From the IMG/VR virus record IMGVR_UViG_3300033981_002078, positions 1-23,856 of that record: a DNA stretch of 23,856 nucleotides; one strand, given 5' to 3'. The DNA comes from a virus. Of the stretch, positions 15,127 through 21,850 are shown piece by piece (the stretch's first letter is position 1; every line of letters starts with the position of its first letter). The notes below the pieces were generated by a model. It was not told the origin of the DNA and made no database searches. It saw only the letters and a program-made list of their open reading frames with translations. The position numbers were made by a program, and so were the translations under genes.

Positions 15127-15825
15127 ATGTTAGTAGATCTTCATAACTTTTTTAAGCATTATGATGAAAAGAATCCAAGGCACGTTGCTGCTGTAGAAAA
15201 ACTTGAAAAGGACTTGCTTCTAAAAGCACAAGACTTAATTCAAGATGAATCTGAGTGGGTGAAGACTTTTAGATCAAAACCAGAAGTACCAAAATCAAAT
15301 ATCTTAACTGTTCCATTTTATCCACAAACAGATAACTATAGAGATGCAGATCGTACCTGCAACTCATCTGCTTGTGCGATGTGTTTAGAATATTTTAAAC
15401 CTGGTACTCTTAAAGGAGCAAAGGGGGATGATGCCTACGTTCAAAAAGTTTTCGCAATCGGTGACACGACTGATCACTTGGTTCAAACCCGTGTTTTGGC
15501 GTCTTATGGCATTAAGTCACATTTTAGTTATGGTCTATCTTTTAATGACCTTGACCGTGAGCTTGCTGCTGGGAGACCCGTGGTTATTGGGATTCTCCAC
15601 CGTGGCACTTTATCTACTCCTACTGGCGGGCACATGGTTGTAGTTATTGGTAAAACTCCTGGTGGAGATTATGTGGTTAACGATCCTTATGGATCATTAA
15701 ATGATGGATATACAAGTGCTGTAACCAATGGTAAAGGTGCTGTGTATAAGAGATCTGATTTATCCCGTAGATGGTGCCCTGCTGGCAATGATGGGTGGGG
15801 TAGAATCTTTGACGAAAAAAAGTAG
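15127..15825 (+). CDS. C39-like cysteine peptidase domain protein (frame 0 of a predicted frameshift pair)
   Basis: The 232-residue protein has an N-terminal helical part (about 1-55) and a papain-like C39_2-type domain. LTVPFYPQTDN near 60-70 leads into TCNSSACAM at 77-85 with the catalytic Cys near 78, GGHMVVVIG gives the His near 169, and NDPYGS gives the Asp near 186. Such domains cut peptides and occur in phage cell-wall hydrolases. The start at 15127 is preferred over 15106 because the late promoter would start transcription between them. The frame ends at TAG (15823-15825), preceded by the slippery heptamer A AAA AAG in the correct phase and followed by a strong stem-loop. A fraction of ribosomes should therefore continue into the lysozyme frame. 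The product would act on peptidoglycan or be a virion component. Confidence 0.75.
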   Translation: MLVDLHNFFKHYDEKNPRHVAAVEKLEKDLLLKAQDLIQDESEWVKTFRSKPEVPKSNILTVPFYPQTDNYRDADRTCNSSACAMCLEYFKPGTLKGAKGDDAYVQKVFAIGDTTDHLVQTRVLASYGIKSHFSYGLSFNDLDRELAAGRPVVIGILHRGTLSTPTGGHMVVVIGKTPGGDYVVNDPYGSLNDGYTSAVTNGKGAVYKRSDLSRRWCPAGNDGWGRIFDEKK

Positions 15826-15881
15826 ATAACTCTACTCCTTCTGCGAGCAAATATGATGTGCCCGTAAAGGGAGTAGAGTTA
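15816..15881 (+). promoter_or_regulatory. Predicted -1 programmed ribosomal frameshift signal
   Basis: The heptamer A AAA AAG (15816-15822) is in the X XXY YYZ phase of the peptidase frame and is followed at once by its TAG stop. After a 4-base spacer, TAACTCTACTCC (15827-15838) pairs perfectly with GGAGTAGAGTTA (15870-15881), a 12-base-pair stem with a roughly 31-base loop. A -1 slip reads on as GTA GAT AAC and joins the lysozyme frame without another stop. All three classical elements are present at their usual distances. Confidence 0.8.
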
Positions 15882-16316
15882 ATCAAAGAGTTTGAAGGAT
15901 GTCATCTCTCTGCCTATCCTGATCCGCTATCGGGTGGACTACCTATCACTATAGGATGGGGAAGCACTAGAGATTTCAATGGTAAACCATTCAATCTTGG
16001 TGATAAAATTTCTCAAAAGGTTGCTGATGATTTGCTTATCAGTCAAATCAAGCGAGAATTTATTCCTGCCCTATCTAAGATACCTTATTGGAGTGAGATG
16101 AATGACAATCAACGCGGAGCACTTTTATCCTTTGCTTACAATCTCGGTGCTGGCTTTTACAATTCAAGCAATTTCAATACTATCTCTCGACATCTTCGTG
16201 AAAAGAATTGGGGATTCATCCCAAAAACATTAGAGATGTATCGCAATCCTGGTAGTAATGTAGAGGCGGGATTGCTGAGACGTAGAAAATCGGAAGGTAA
16301 ACTCTGGGTTTCTTAA
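15822..16316 (+). CDS. GH24 phage lysozyme domain, reached by -1 frameshift from the peptidase gene
   Basis: The frame encodes a T4-type lysozyme (muramidase): FEG with the catalytic Glu, an Asp nine residues later (YPDP), TIGWGST with the catalytic Thr, then QRGALLSFAYNLGAG and LLRRRKSEGKLW near the end. It cuts the glycan strands of peptidoglycan. No ATG precedes the domain in frame; the only candidate start is GTG at 15858, inside the loop of a strong hairpin and without a Shine-Dalgarno site. The open frame runs back to the slippery heptamer through a Ser/Pro-rich linker (VDNSTPSASKYDVPVK), as expected for a two-domain fusion of 396 residues. If translated alone from 15858 the domain has 152 residues. 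Its stop overlaps the end of a convergent minus-strand gene by four bases. Confidence 0.85.
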   Translation, partial: VDNSTPSASKYDVPVKGVELIKEFEGCHLSAYPDPLSGGLPITIGWGSTRDFNGKPFNLGDKISQKVADDLLISQIKREFIPALSKIPYWSEMNDNQRGALLSFAYNLGAGFYNSSNFNTISRHLREKNWGFIPKTLEMYRNPGSNVEAGLLRRRKSEGKLWVS

Positions 16317-16558
16317 TCATCCATCTTTGCTTTTAATCCTAGTAACGCTGTAAACAAAGTAAACAAAGCATTATATCCTCTACTTTCGGATTCTTTACAA
16401 TCTAGGGGTGGTGGGTTTACTAATCCACCTAATGCGTCTGCTCTCTCCATAGAACCTGGAAGCATAAAGTTACAGTTGACAAATGTAATACCAACATATC
16501 CAAGTGTTGCTACTACAATACCAACAATTAATTTATCTATTAGTTTAATGTTTTTCAT
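16313..16558 (-). CDS. Small membrane protein, 81 aa, holin-like candidate
   Basis: This is the last gene of a minus-strand trio. A short charged N-terminus (MKNIKLIDK) is followed by a membrane helix (LIVGIVVATLGYVGITFV), a middle with two cysteines, a proline-rich NPPPLDC segment and a second hydrophobic segment (YNALFTLFTALLGL) before a charged end. Two helices and about 80 residues fit small holins or spanin partners. It converges on the lysozyme gene with a 4-base overlap. That position suggests a lysis function but does not prove it; the opposite strand argues for different timing from the lysozyme. Confidence 0.6.
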   Translation of the reverse strand: MKNIKLIDKLIVGIVVATLGYVGITFVNCNFMLPGSMERADALGGLVNPPPLDCKESESRGYNALFTLFTALLGLKAKMDD

Positions 16559-16673
16559 TGCTACTATCCTTTAGTTCTTGATTTGCCATCCATAATATTT
16601 TATAGATCACCCAACCAACACCAATCATTCCAATACCTAACATAATATTTACTGACCAAACAATGTTATTCAT
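16545..16673 (-). CDS. 42-aa single-span membrane protein
   Basis: On the minus strand an ATG overlapping the stop of the upstream gene (ATGA) opens a 42-codon frame. It ends 14 bases inside the start of the downstream 81-aa gene. The product has one long hydrophobic helix, NNIVWSVNIMLGIGMIGVGWVIYKI, seen as NIVWSVNIMLGIGMIGVGW then VIYKI, followed by a charged tail (NQELKDSSNEKH). The overlaps on both sides support it as a real gene. Its small size and single span fit a phage membrane peptide such as an antiholin or spanin part, but there is no diagnostic motif. Confidence 0.6.
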   Translation of the reverse strand: MNNIVWSVNIMLGIGMIGVGWVIYKILWMANQELKDSSNEKH

Positions 16674-16861
16674 TTTTCTTCTTGTTTATGAATCCAAGTT
16701 TTAAGTTCATGCAAATATTTTCTTAACATTTCTGCTTTTTGTAAATGCCACACATCACCACTCTTGAAATATTCGTGAGTGTGATTATCGATTGCTTTTA
16801 ATATTTGATGTATTGGTGCATTCCAAGGTTCTCTTTTGGGAGTGTTCCATTCCCGTGGCAT
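16670..16861 (-). CDS. Small soluble hypothetical protein, 63 aa
   Basis: This is the first gene of the minus-strand trio. The basic, Trp- and His-rich product has an extended N-terminus (PREWNTPKREPWNAPIHQI) and then what looks like a pair of helices (ILKAIDNHTHEYFKSG, LQKAEMLRKYLHELKTWIHK). There is no membrane segment. It overlaps the next gene by ATGA. A TATAAT and a CTAAATAT motif lie on the minus strand 20-33 bases upstream of the start. I do not recognise the family. Confidence 0.6.
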   Translation of the reverse strand: MPREWNTPKREPWNAPIHQILKAIDNHTHEYFKSGDVWHLQKAEMLRKYLHELKTWIHKQEEK

Positions 16862-16880
16862 TTGGGGAAAGCAATTTTAA

Positions 16881-16894
16881 ATATTTAGATTATA
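16881..16894 (-). promoter_or_regulatory. Minus-strand promoter of the small-gene trio
   Basis: Read on the minus strand, TATAAT (16894-16889) is followed directly by CTAAATAT (16888-16881), the same -10/late-motif arrangement seen before the porin gene and psbA. No good -35 box is found 17 bases upstream, so late use is more likely than early. Confidence 0.5.
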
Positions 16895-16979
16895 CGATTT
16901 GTTATATGACTAAAAATAATACACCTGTTAAGGTTTTATTAATATTTATAAGGATTGCTGATCTTTTGAGGTTTTGACG

Positions 16980-17008
16980 TTGAATTTTCTTCAATCCTGG
17001 GGTAGAAT
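16980..17008 (+). promoter_or_regulatory. Likely promoter of the subtilase gene
   Basis: TTGAAT (16980-16985) and TAGAAT (17003-17008) are 17 bases apart. It is weaker than the other promoters here but keeps the same spacing. It lies about 46 bases before the start codon in a stretch with no other gene. Confidence 0.5.
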
Positions 17009-17053
17009 AATATAGTTTCTACTACGTGCTGAAGAATTTTTTCCATATTAATT

Positions 17054-18874
17054 ATGAATCCTCTAAGTTCATTCCGCAACTTTACCAACAGGTTTCCCCT
17101 TAGATCTGCTGAATACAATAGCAACAATGACAAATCATCCAATCAATCACAGGGGCAATCTGCCATCAGTATTGCATCAGTGAGTTATCAGAGCAAGTCT
17201 TATGAAAGTGGTGAAACACTTCCGTGGGGAATTCAAGCAGTCTGGCAGGGAGAAGACATTTCCAAAAGAGGTAATTTTGCATCTGAATCCTATGCATTTG
17301 TAATTGACTCTGGAGTTTCCGATAAAACAGATGATTTAAACTTAAATAGAGATTGGGCACGAAGTTGGGTTTATACTCCATCTGGACTTGAATCTCCTTT
17401 TTCAGACGGAAATGGACACGGGACTCATATTGCAGGAGTCATTGGAGCACTTGTTAACGGCAAAGGTATTATTGGAGTATCACCAGGAGCACAAATTGTT
17501 TCACTTAAGGTGAATAATGACTTTGGTTTTGGAGATGGCAACACCACTGCTGAAGCAGTCAACTATGCCGCAAACATCATCAATGATAATAAACTAGACA
17601 AAAAGAAATGTGTCATCAATTTGAGTCTTGTTGCACACTCCCGTGATCCAAAACTGGAGTCGGCAATTCTTCGTGCCGCAGATCAGGGAATTCAATTCAC
17701 TATTGCTGCGGGTAACTTTGGCAAAGATGTAGATAACTTTGCCCCTGCTTGTATTGGAAGTCATCCAAATGTTTATGTGGTATCTGCCGTAGACAGTTCA
17801 AATCAAGTCCCATTCTGGTCAAATTATGATCGTCTTGATACCGCAACCGATGCTGATGATGTTGATTATGCTGCACCAGGAGTTAACATTCTTTCATATC
17901 ATAAAAACGGACAACTCGGCACTTTGAGTGGAACATCTCAAGCAGCACCCCATCTTGCTGGATTGCTGATTAGTGGAGGGGTACAAGCAGGAAATATGGT
18001 CAAGTCAAATTATGCCAATACCGCAGATCCTTTTGTAATATCTGCGACTCAATCATTATTGCCTGTACAAGTACAACCTGCCGCAAAACAATCCCCACCA
18101 ACATATAACCTAGTAAGTAATGCCACTATCAATGAGGGGCAAACATTAAAGATTGACATCGCAACAACTAATTTAACTAAGGGTACACCTTTGTACTGGA
18201 GCATTTCTGGTAACGGTATTTCTACTAACGATTTCACTGGACTTTCTGATTTGAAAGGAAATCTATCAATAGATGCCAAAGGCAATGCCACCGTTAGTTT
18301 TAACCTAAAGAATGATTTGAATACAGAAGGAACTGAGTCAATTAAATTTGAACTCTTCAGTGATTCTGCCCGTTCAATTAAAGTTGGGGATAAAAGTGCT
18401 GAGATTCAAGATACATCCAAAACACCATCTCCAAGTTTAACACTTTGGGGTACAAATGGTAATGATATTATTACAGGTGGTGCTGGTGATGATTTTATTG
18501 CTGGTGTTGCACGGACTGGGACTGATTTGACATCAATGGGTCGTGGACAATTTGATATTCTTACGGGTGGTCTTGGAAAGGATGTATTTGTATTGGGTGA
18601 TAGTCGTGGAACATTTTATGATGATGGCATTAAATCCAATCACGGTGCAAATGACTATGCTTTAATCAAAGATTTCAAAGCAGGTGAGGATAAAATTCAA
18701 GTCAAAAAGGGTCAAGGAGTCGTATGGAAAGCATTGGATGCCAATGTTTTAGTTTATTATGACTTGAATCGTAATCGTGGTATTGAAACGTCTGGACCTA
18801 ACCGAGATGATTTAATTGCAATTCTTGAAGGTGTAACGACATTGAGCAACAGTGATATTCTCGTTGCTAGGTAA
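17054..18874 (+). CDS. Subtilisin-like serine protease (S8) with Calx-beta-like and RTX regions
   Basis: The 606-residue protein has an S8 catalytic domain at about 55-330: Asp in AFVIDSGVS (about 85), His in GNGHGTHIAG (about 122), the oxyanion Asn in IAAGN (about 221) and Ser in SGTSQAAPH (about 295). Residues about 358-455 look like a beta-sandwich of the Calx-beta type (INEGQTLKI... LNTEGTESIKFEL). The C-terminus has RTX calcium-binding nonapeptides (GTNGNDIITGGAGDD, then ILTGGLGKDVFVLG) and a domain typical of secreted cyanobacterial proteins. There is no Sec signal peptide; RTX proteins normally leave through type I secretion by a C-terminal signal. The active site is complete, so the enzyme should work. 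It was probably acquired from a cyanobacterium. Roles could be in virion maturation, host protein turnover or attack on surface proteins after lysis. Confidence 0.9.
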   Translation: MNPLSSFRNFTNRFPLRSAEYNSNNDKSSNQSQGQSAISIASVSYQSKSYESGETLPWGIQAVWQGEDISKRGNFASESYAFVIDSGVSDKTDDLNLNRDWARSWVYTPSGLESPFSDGNGHGTHIAGVIGALVNGKGIIGVSPGAQIVSLKVNNDFGFGDGNTTAEAVNYAANIINDNKLDKKKCVINLSLVAHSRDPKLESAILRAADQGIQFTIAAGNFGKDVDNFAPACIGSHPNVYVVSAVDSSNQVPFWSNYDRLDTATDADDVDYAAPGVNILSYHKNGQLGTLSGTSQAAPHLAGLLISGGVQAGNMVKSNYANTADPFVISATQSLLPVQVQPAAKQSPPTYNLVSNATINEGQTLKIDIATTNLTKGTPLYWSISGNGISTNDFTGLSDLKGNLSIDAKGNATVSFNLKNDLNTEGTESIKFELFSDSARSIKVGDKSAEIQDTSKTPSPSLTLWGTNGNDIITGGAGDDFIAGVARTGTDLTSMGRGQFDILTGGLGKDVFVLGDSRGTFYDDGIKSNHGANDYALIKDFKAGEDKIQVKKGQGVVWKALDANVLVYYDLNRNRGIETSGPNRDDLIAILEGVTTLSNSDILVAR

Positions 18875-18895
18875 CAGTTTAAGTCGTTTTACCTA

Positions 18896-18926
18896 TTGAC
18901 AGGATTTCCTAACAATGTTATGATAA
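18896..18926 (+). promoter_or_regulatory. Composite early/late promoter of psbA
   Basis: TTGACA (18896-18901) and TATGAT (18919-18924) are separated by 17 bases, and the -10 merges into GATAAATA, a late-promoter variant. The promoter begins 21 bases after the subtilase stop codon with no terminator between, so some read-through from that gene is expected. Confidence 0.88.
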
Positions 18927-18929
18927 ATA

Positions 18930-19089
18930 CATCAAACGTTACAGAACGTAACAGTTCTTTAATGTTGTCCTCTACCTAACCGGGACCTATGGGGAGGTTA
19001 AACACAGTCTCTCATATCCGCAAATTAGGGTGTTGCGGAGCATAATGTATTACCAGTTCCCTGCTGGATTACTTACCCTTTTAAAACAA
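18930..19089 (+). promoter_or_regulatory. Long structured psbA leader
   Basis: About 160 untranslated bases precede psbA. Visible stems are GTTAC/GTAAC (18938-18942 with 18948-18952) and a perfect TCCGCAA/TTGCGGA stem (19017-19023 with 19033-19039). A GTAACAGTT repeat occurs at 18871 and 18948, flanking the promoter. The last stem lies shortly before an in-frame ATG at 19045 and the likely start at 19090. Control of psbA message stability or translation is plausible. Confidence 0.45.
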
Positions 19090-20169
19090 ATGACTGCTAC
19101 TATTGCACAAAGACAATCTACTAACTCCTGGGAACAATTTTGCCAGTGGGTTACTTCAACAAACAACCGTCTTTATGTTGGTTGGTTTGGAACTCTGATG
19201 ATTCCTACACTGCTTGCTGCAACTGTATGTTTCATCGTAGCCTTCATTGCCGCACCTCCGGTGGACATTGATGGCATTCGTGAACCTGTTGCTGGTTCAC
19301 TCATGTATGGTAACAATATCATTTCTGGTGCTGTTGTTCCTTCTAGCAACGCAATCGGACTTCATTTTTATCCAATCTGGGAAGCAAATTCACTTGATGA
19401 ATGGCTTTACAATGGTGGACCCTATCAGTTGGTTGTTTTCCACTTCCTTATTGGCATCTTCTGCTATATGGGTCGTGAATGGGAACTTTCCTATCGTCTT
19501 GGTATGCGTCCATGGATTATGGTTGCCTATAGTGCTCCTGTTGCAGCTGCCACCGCAGTATTTCTTGTCTATCCTTTTGGTCAAGGTTCTTTTTCTGATG
19601 GTATGCCTTTGGGTATTTCTGGAACCTTTAACTATATGTTTGTGTTCCAGGCTGAGCACAACATCCTGATGCACCCCTTCCATATGCTTGGAGTTGCTGG
19701 TGTATTTGGTGGTTCTCTATTCAGTGCTATGCATGGATCTCTGGTCACTAGCTCACTCGTTCGTGAAACAACGGAAACTGAATCACAAAACTATGGATAC
19801 AAGTTCGGACAAGAAGAAGAAACCTACAACATTGTTGCAGCACATGGATACTTCGGACGACTCATCTTCCAATACGCTTCCTTTAACAACAGCCGTAGCC
19901 TACATTTCTTTTTGGCTGCTTGGCCTGTCGTTGGTATTTGGTTTGCTGCTCTTGGAGTCAGCACGATGGCATTCAACCTGAATGGTTTCAACTTCAACCA
20001 ATCAATTCAAGATAGTCAAGGACATGTAATTAATACTTGGGCAGACATCTTGAATCGTGCTGGACTTGGAATGGAAGTGATGCATGAGCGTAATGCACAC
20101 AATTTTCCTTTGGACCTTGCCACTGCTTCTACTACTGAAGTTGCCTTAACTGCACCTTCCATCGGTTGA
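19090..20169 (+). CDS. psbA: Photosystem II D1 protein
   Basis: The 359-residue D1 protein is recognisable throughout: [61 protein letters not shown], and the [18 protein letters not shown] block with the iron-ligating and quinone-site histidine. [35 protein letters not shown] and the manganese-binding end [23 protein letters not shown] follow, then a C-terminal extension removed in the host. D1 turns over fast in the light; the phage copy keeps photosystem II working during infection. I chose the ATG at 19090 ([11 protein letters not shown]) because it matches the usual D1 N-terminus. Upstream in-frame starts at 19045 or 19030 would add 15-20 atypical residues. There is no intron or frameshift. 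It has its own composite promoter and terminator. Confidence 0.98.
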   Translation: MTATIAQRQSTNSWEQFCQWVTSTNNRLYVGWFGTLMIPTLLAATVCFIVAFIAAPPVDIDGIREPVAGSLMYGNNIISGAVVPSSNAIGLHFYPIWEANSLDEWLYNGGPYQLVVFHFLIGIFCYMGREWELSYRLGMRPWIMVAYSAPVAAATAVFLVYPFGQGSFSDGMPLGISGTFNYMFVFQAEHNILMHPFHMLGVAGVFGGSLFSAMHGSLVTSSLVRETTETESQNYGYKFGQEEETYNIVAAHGYFGRLIFQYASFNNSRSLHFFLAAWPVVGIWFAALGVSTMAFNLNGFNFNQSIQDSQGHVINTWADILNRAGLGMEVMHERNAHNFPLDLATASTTEVALTAPSIG

Positions 20170-20190
20170 TATAAAACCTAAAATAAATAG

Positions 20191-20217
20191 AGGAGTTCCA
20201 CAAGAACTCCTTTTTTT
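20191..20217 (+). terminator. Rho-independent terminator after psbA
   Basis: GGAGTTC (20192-20198) pairs with GAACTCC (20204-20210) around CACAA and is followed by seven T. It lies 22 bases after the psbA stop. Confidence 0.92.
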
Positions 20218-20292
20218 ATGCTCCTCATCCTTTTCCTCTTCCAACTCTTTGGATTTTTTATGTTCATAATATCTCTTACTCAAGATTTATGA
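20218..20292 (+). CDS. Possible 24-aa hydrophobic peptide after the psbA terminator
   Basis: An ATG right after the terminator T run opens a 24-codon frame encoding a peptide of almost only Leu, Ile and Phe (MLLILFLFQLFGFFMFII) with a short polar end (SLTQDL). It would be a single membrane span. No ribosome-binding site is visible. Its stop overlaps the next possible start (ATGA). The sequence could instead be untranslated pyrimidine-rich DNA. Confidence 0.25.
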   Translation: MLLILFLFQLFGFFMFIISLTQDL

Positions 20293-20414
20293 TATCTTCT
20301 ACAACATCACACAAACTTGCAGAAATTATTCGTGATACTTGGCCTCAACTTTACAGAAAACCAGAAGCATCTTACAATAAACAAAAGACTTTAAAAAATG
20401 AAAAAGTACAATGA
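20289..20414 (+). CDS. Possible small protein, 41 aa
   Basis: This frame begins MISSTTSHKLAEIIRDTWPQLYRK and ends with a basic, Lys-rich tail, overlapping the start of the next gene by 17 bases out of frame. The amphipathic first half looks protein-like. There is no clear ribosome-binding site, and the tail may be dispensable. Without it the 230 bases between the psbA stop and 20398 hold no gene. Confidence 0.4.
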   Translation: MISSTTSHKLAEIIRDTWPQLYRKPEASYNKQKTLKNEKVQ

Positions 20415-20703
20415 AGAATATTTTTCTGTGATTGAAACCAAAATAGGAAGGAAAATTGTTGATTGTGGTGATGAAATGGATGCATATGCAATGGTTGCCT
20501 TTGACCCACAAAACCGAACGATTACAAGAAATAAAGTTTTGATGAGTCCAGTAATTGATGTTGAAATTCCAAAAGCACTTCCTACAACAAATGTCGTTGT
20601 ATCAAACGTAAAAGAAGGTGGATGTACAACAAGAGAACAACAACTACTTGATGCTGGACAATTGAGATTTTCAGAGGGGCAAGGAGAACCAGTAAGAATA
20701 TGA
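20398..20703 (+). CDS. Hypothetical phage protein, 101 aa
   Basis: The soluble product starts MKKYNEEYFSVIETKIGRKIVDCGDEMDAY. A mid-section follows with alternating polar and hydrophobic residues (FDPQNRTITRNKVLMSPVIDVEIPK) and a C-terminus with one cysteine and many Gln and Glu (CTTREQQLLDAGQLRFSEGQGEP). No family is recognised. It is probably a small mixed alpha/beta protein. Its stop overlaps the following ATG (ATGA). The length and codon use support a real gene. Confidence 0.7.
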   Translation: MKKYNEEYFSVIETKIGRKIVDCGDEMDAYAMVAFDPQNRTITRNKVLMSPVIDVEIPKALPTTNVVVSNVKEGGCTTREQQLLDAGQLRFSEGQGEPVRI

Positions 20704-20840
20704 TATTTAAAATAAAAAAATTTTTTGAAAGAGATGGGGACATTACTTACTATGATGAATTAAGTTACATCTTGATTTGTTTGAAAGAAACTATTAAAAT
20801 ATTAATATATAATGTTAATAAAAACCACATCAAATTTTAA
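20700..20840 (+). CDS. Small hypothetical protein, 46 aa
   Basis: The ATG overlaps the preceding stop (ATGA) and the frame ends four bases before the glutaredoxin start, so it fills the gap exactly. The product (MIFKIKKFFERDGDITYYDE... CLKETIKILIYNV...) has a basic N-terminus, an acidic middle and a hydrophobic helix that may lie on or in a membrane. The function is unknown. It is supported mainly by its fit between two genes. Confidence 0.5.
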   Translation: MIFKIKKFFERDGDITYYDELSYILICLKETIKILIYNVNKNHIKF

Positions 20841-20844
20841 ATTT

Positions 20845-21081
20845 ATGGCATTTACAATTTATTCAAAAGATGGTTGTCCTTATTGCGTAAAAGTTCAGCA
20901 AGTGCTAGAATTAGCAGAACTACAACACGTGGTTTATAAATTGAATAGAGATTTTACTCGTGAAGAGTTTTATGCAGAATTTGGAGAAGGGTCTACCTTT
21001 CCCCAAGTAATTGTTGATGAAAAACACATCGGAGGTTGCTCCGACACTGTTCAATATTTGAAGGAGCAAAATCTAGTTTAA
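20845..21081 (+). CDS. Glutaredoxin
   Basis: The 78-residue protein has the redox motif CPYC at about 11-14 (KDGCPYC), the conserved TFPQV segment with its cis-proline near 54, and GGCSDTVQYL near 64-73, which binds glutathione. Length and order match small dithiol glutaredoxins, which keep ribonucleotide reductase and other enzymes reduced; this fits nucleotide supply for phage DNA synthesis. The start at 20845 (MAFTIYSKDG) is preferred over the in-frame 20812, which adds 11 atypical residues and overlaps the previous gene. Its stop overlaps the next ATG (TAATG). Confidence 0.95.
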   Translation: MAFTIYSKDGCPYCVKVQQVLELAELQHVVYKLNRDFTREEFYAEFGEGSTFPQVIVDEKHIGGCSDTVQYLKEQNLV

Positions 21082-21440
21082 TGAATACTAATTTTCACGA
21101 AGTTTACAATGATGTTGAAAAGGCAATTGATTATGCCTTTAATGGCCAATTTGTTTTGAAGTTTTATGATTATTTGAAAATTCGTGGAACAAAAAGAAGT
21201 CAAGTTGAAGAGTTTATTGAAAGCACCACAGCAAATGAAATTAATAATCTTGTAATGGATTTAGATACGTATTTGGAAGGTGGTGCTGATGACCTTCATA
21301 AACAACTTCGTGAGGCTTATGGGCATATTCCTAAACCTCAAGCAAGAAAAATAAGAAACTACATCTATGGCATCTTAGAAGATGCTTGGAAATATAGTAA
21401 TGACAAACGACCAGGAAGACGCAAGAAGAACACTAAATAA
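21081..21440 (+). CDS. Hypothetical protein, 119 aa, helical and basic at the end
   Basis: The start at 21081 overlaps the glutaredoxin stop (TAATG), with AAGGAG a little upstream. The product is mostly helical: FHEVYNDVEKAIDYAFNGQFVLKFYDYL, then SQVEEFIESTTANEINNLVMDLDTYLEGG and a region KPQARKIRNYIYGILEDAW. It ends in a very basic tail (KRPGRRKKNTK). This could be a nucleic-acid-binding protein, but there is no motif to prove it. The gene overlaps the next frame by 41 bases. Confidence 0.7.
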   Translation: MNTNFHEVYNDVEKAIDYAFNGQFVLKFYDYLKIRGTKRSQVEEFIESTTANEINNLVMDLDTYLEGGADDLHKQLREAYGHIPKPQARKIRNYIYGILEDAWKYSNDKRPGRRKKNTK

Positions 21441-21606
21441 CAATGAACTCCAAATTAATCGGGGTGTTGAGTTATTACTACGCAATAGGAGGAAAGAGAA
21501 ATCAAAACCAAAAACTTTTCAAGTGAAGTTTGGTAGAATGATTTCTCTCTTCCGTAGAGAGTTTCATTTTTTTATTGAATTTCACTTCGACATTAGGAAA
21601 AAATAA
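21400..21606 (+). CDS. Small basic hypothetical protein, 68 aa
   Basis: The ATG at 21400 lies inside the end of the upstream gene in another frame. The product begins with an acidic helix (MTNDQEDARRTLNNNELQINRGVELLLRN) and continues basic (RRKEKSKPKTFQVKFGRM), ending in an aromatic, beta-like FRREFHFFIEFHFDIRKK. It could be a small nucleic-acid-binding protein. The overlap of 41 bases is unusual here and lowers certainty. A start inside the frame further on is not available. Confidence 0.55.
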   Translation: MTNDQEDARRTLNNNELQINRGVELLLRNRRKEKSKPKTFQVKFGRMISLFRREFHFFIEFHFDIRKK

Positions 21607-21625
21607 ACCTCTCTGGAGAAGAAAA

Positions 21626-21850
21626 ATGTTAGCAGTAACTCTAACTATAGGAACATTAGTTTCAATTATGTTCTTTTTTGTAGGAGGTGTGGTAGGATGG
21701 TTAGCAAAAGAGCATTTCTATCAAACCCAACCAGTTTTTACACACCCAGAGATGTTTGACTCTAATGGTAATGTAATACCCGACGAAATTTTAGCTGTGA
21801 GATTTGAAAACGATTATGACTACGACGAAGACGACGAAGACGAAGACTGA
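21626..21850 (+). CDS. Single-span membrane protein with acidic tail, 74 aa
   Basis: GGAG lies 7 bases before the ATG at 21626. The product starts with a long membrane helix (MLAVTLTIGTLVSIMFFFVGG then VVGWLA) followed by a soluble part (EHFYQTQPVFTHPEMF) and ends in a strongly acidic tail of Asp, Glu and Tyr (YDYDEDDEDED). This layout suggests a membrane-anchored protein with its tail in the cytoplasm. The acidic tail DNA is read in a second frame as the Thr/Lys-rich start of the next gene. The function is unknown. Confidence 0.8.
   Translation: MLAVTLTIGTLVSIMFFFVGGVVGWLAKEHFYQTQPVFTHPEMFDSNGNVIPDEILAVRFENDYDYDEDDEDED

Noticed and set aside
15853-15858. ATG and ATGATG near the lysozyme start
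   Set aside because: These ATGs are in other reading frames than the lysozyme; only the GTG at 15858 is in frame.
16475-16503. TTGACA on the plus strand inside the minus-strand 81-aa gene
   Set aside because: No acceptable -10 lies 16-18 bases downstream.
19247-19981. Alternative frames on both strands across psbA
   Set aside because: The D1 reading frame is certain over the whole stretch; these frames are shadows.
20178-20190. CTAAAATAAATAG as a late promoter
   Set aside because: It resembles the motif but lies just before the psbA terminator, so transcripts would end at once.
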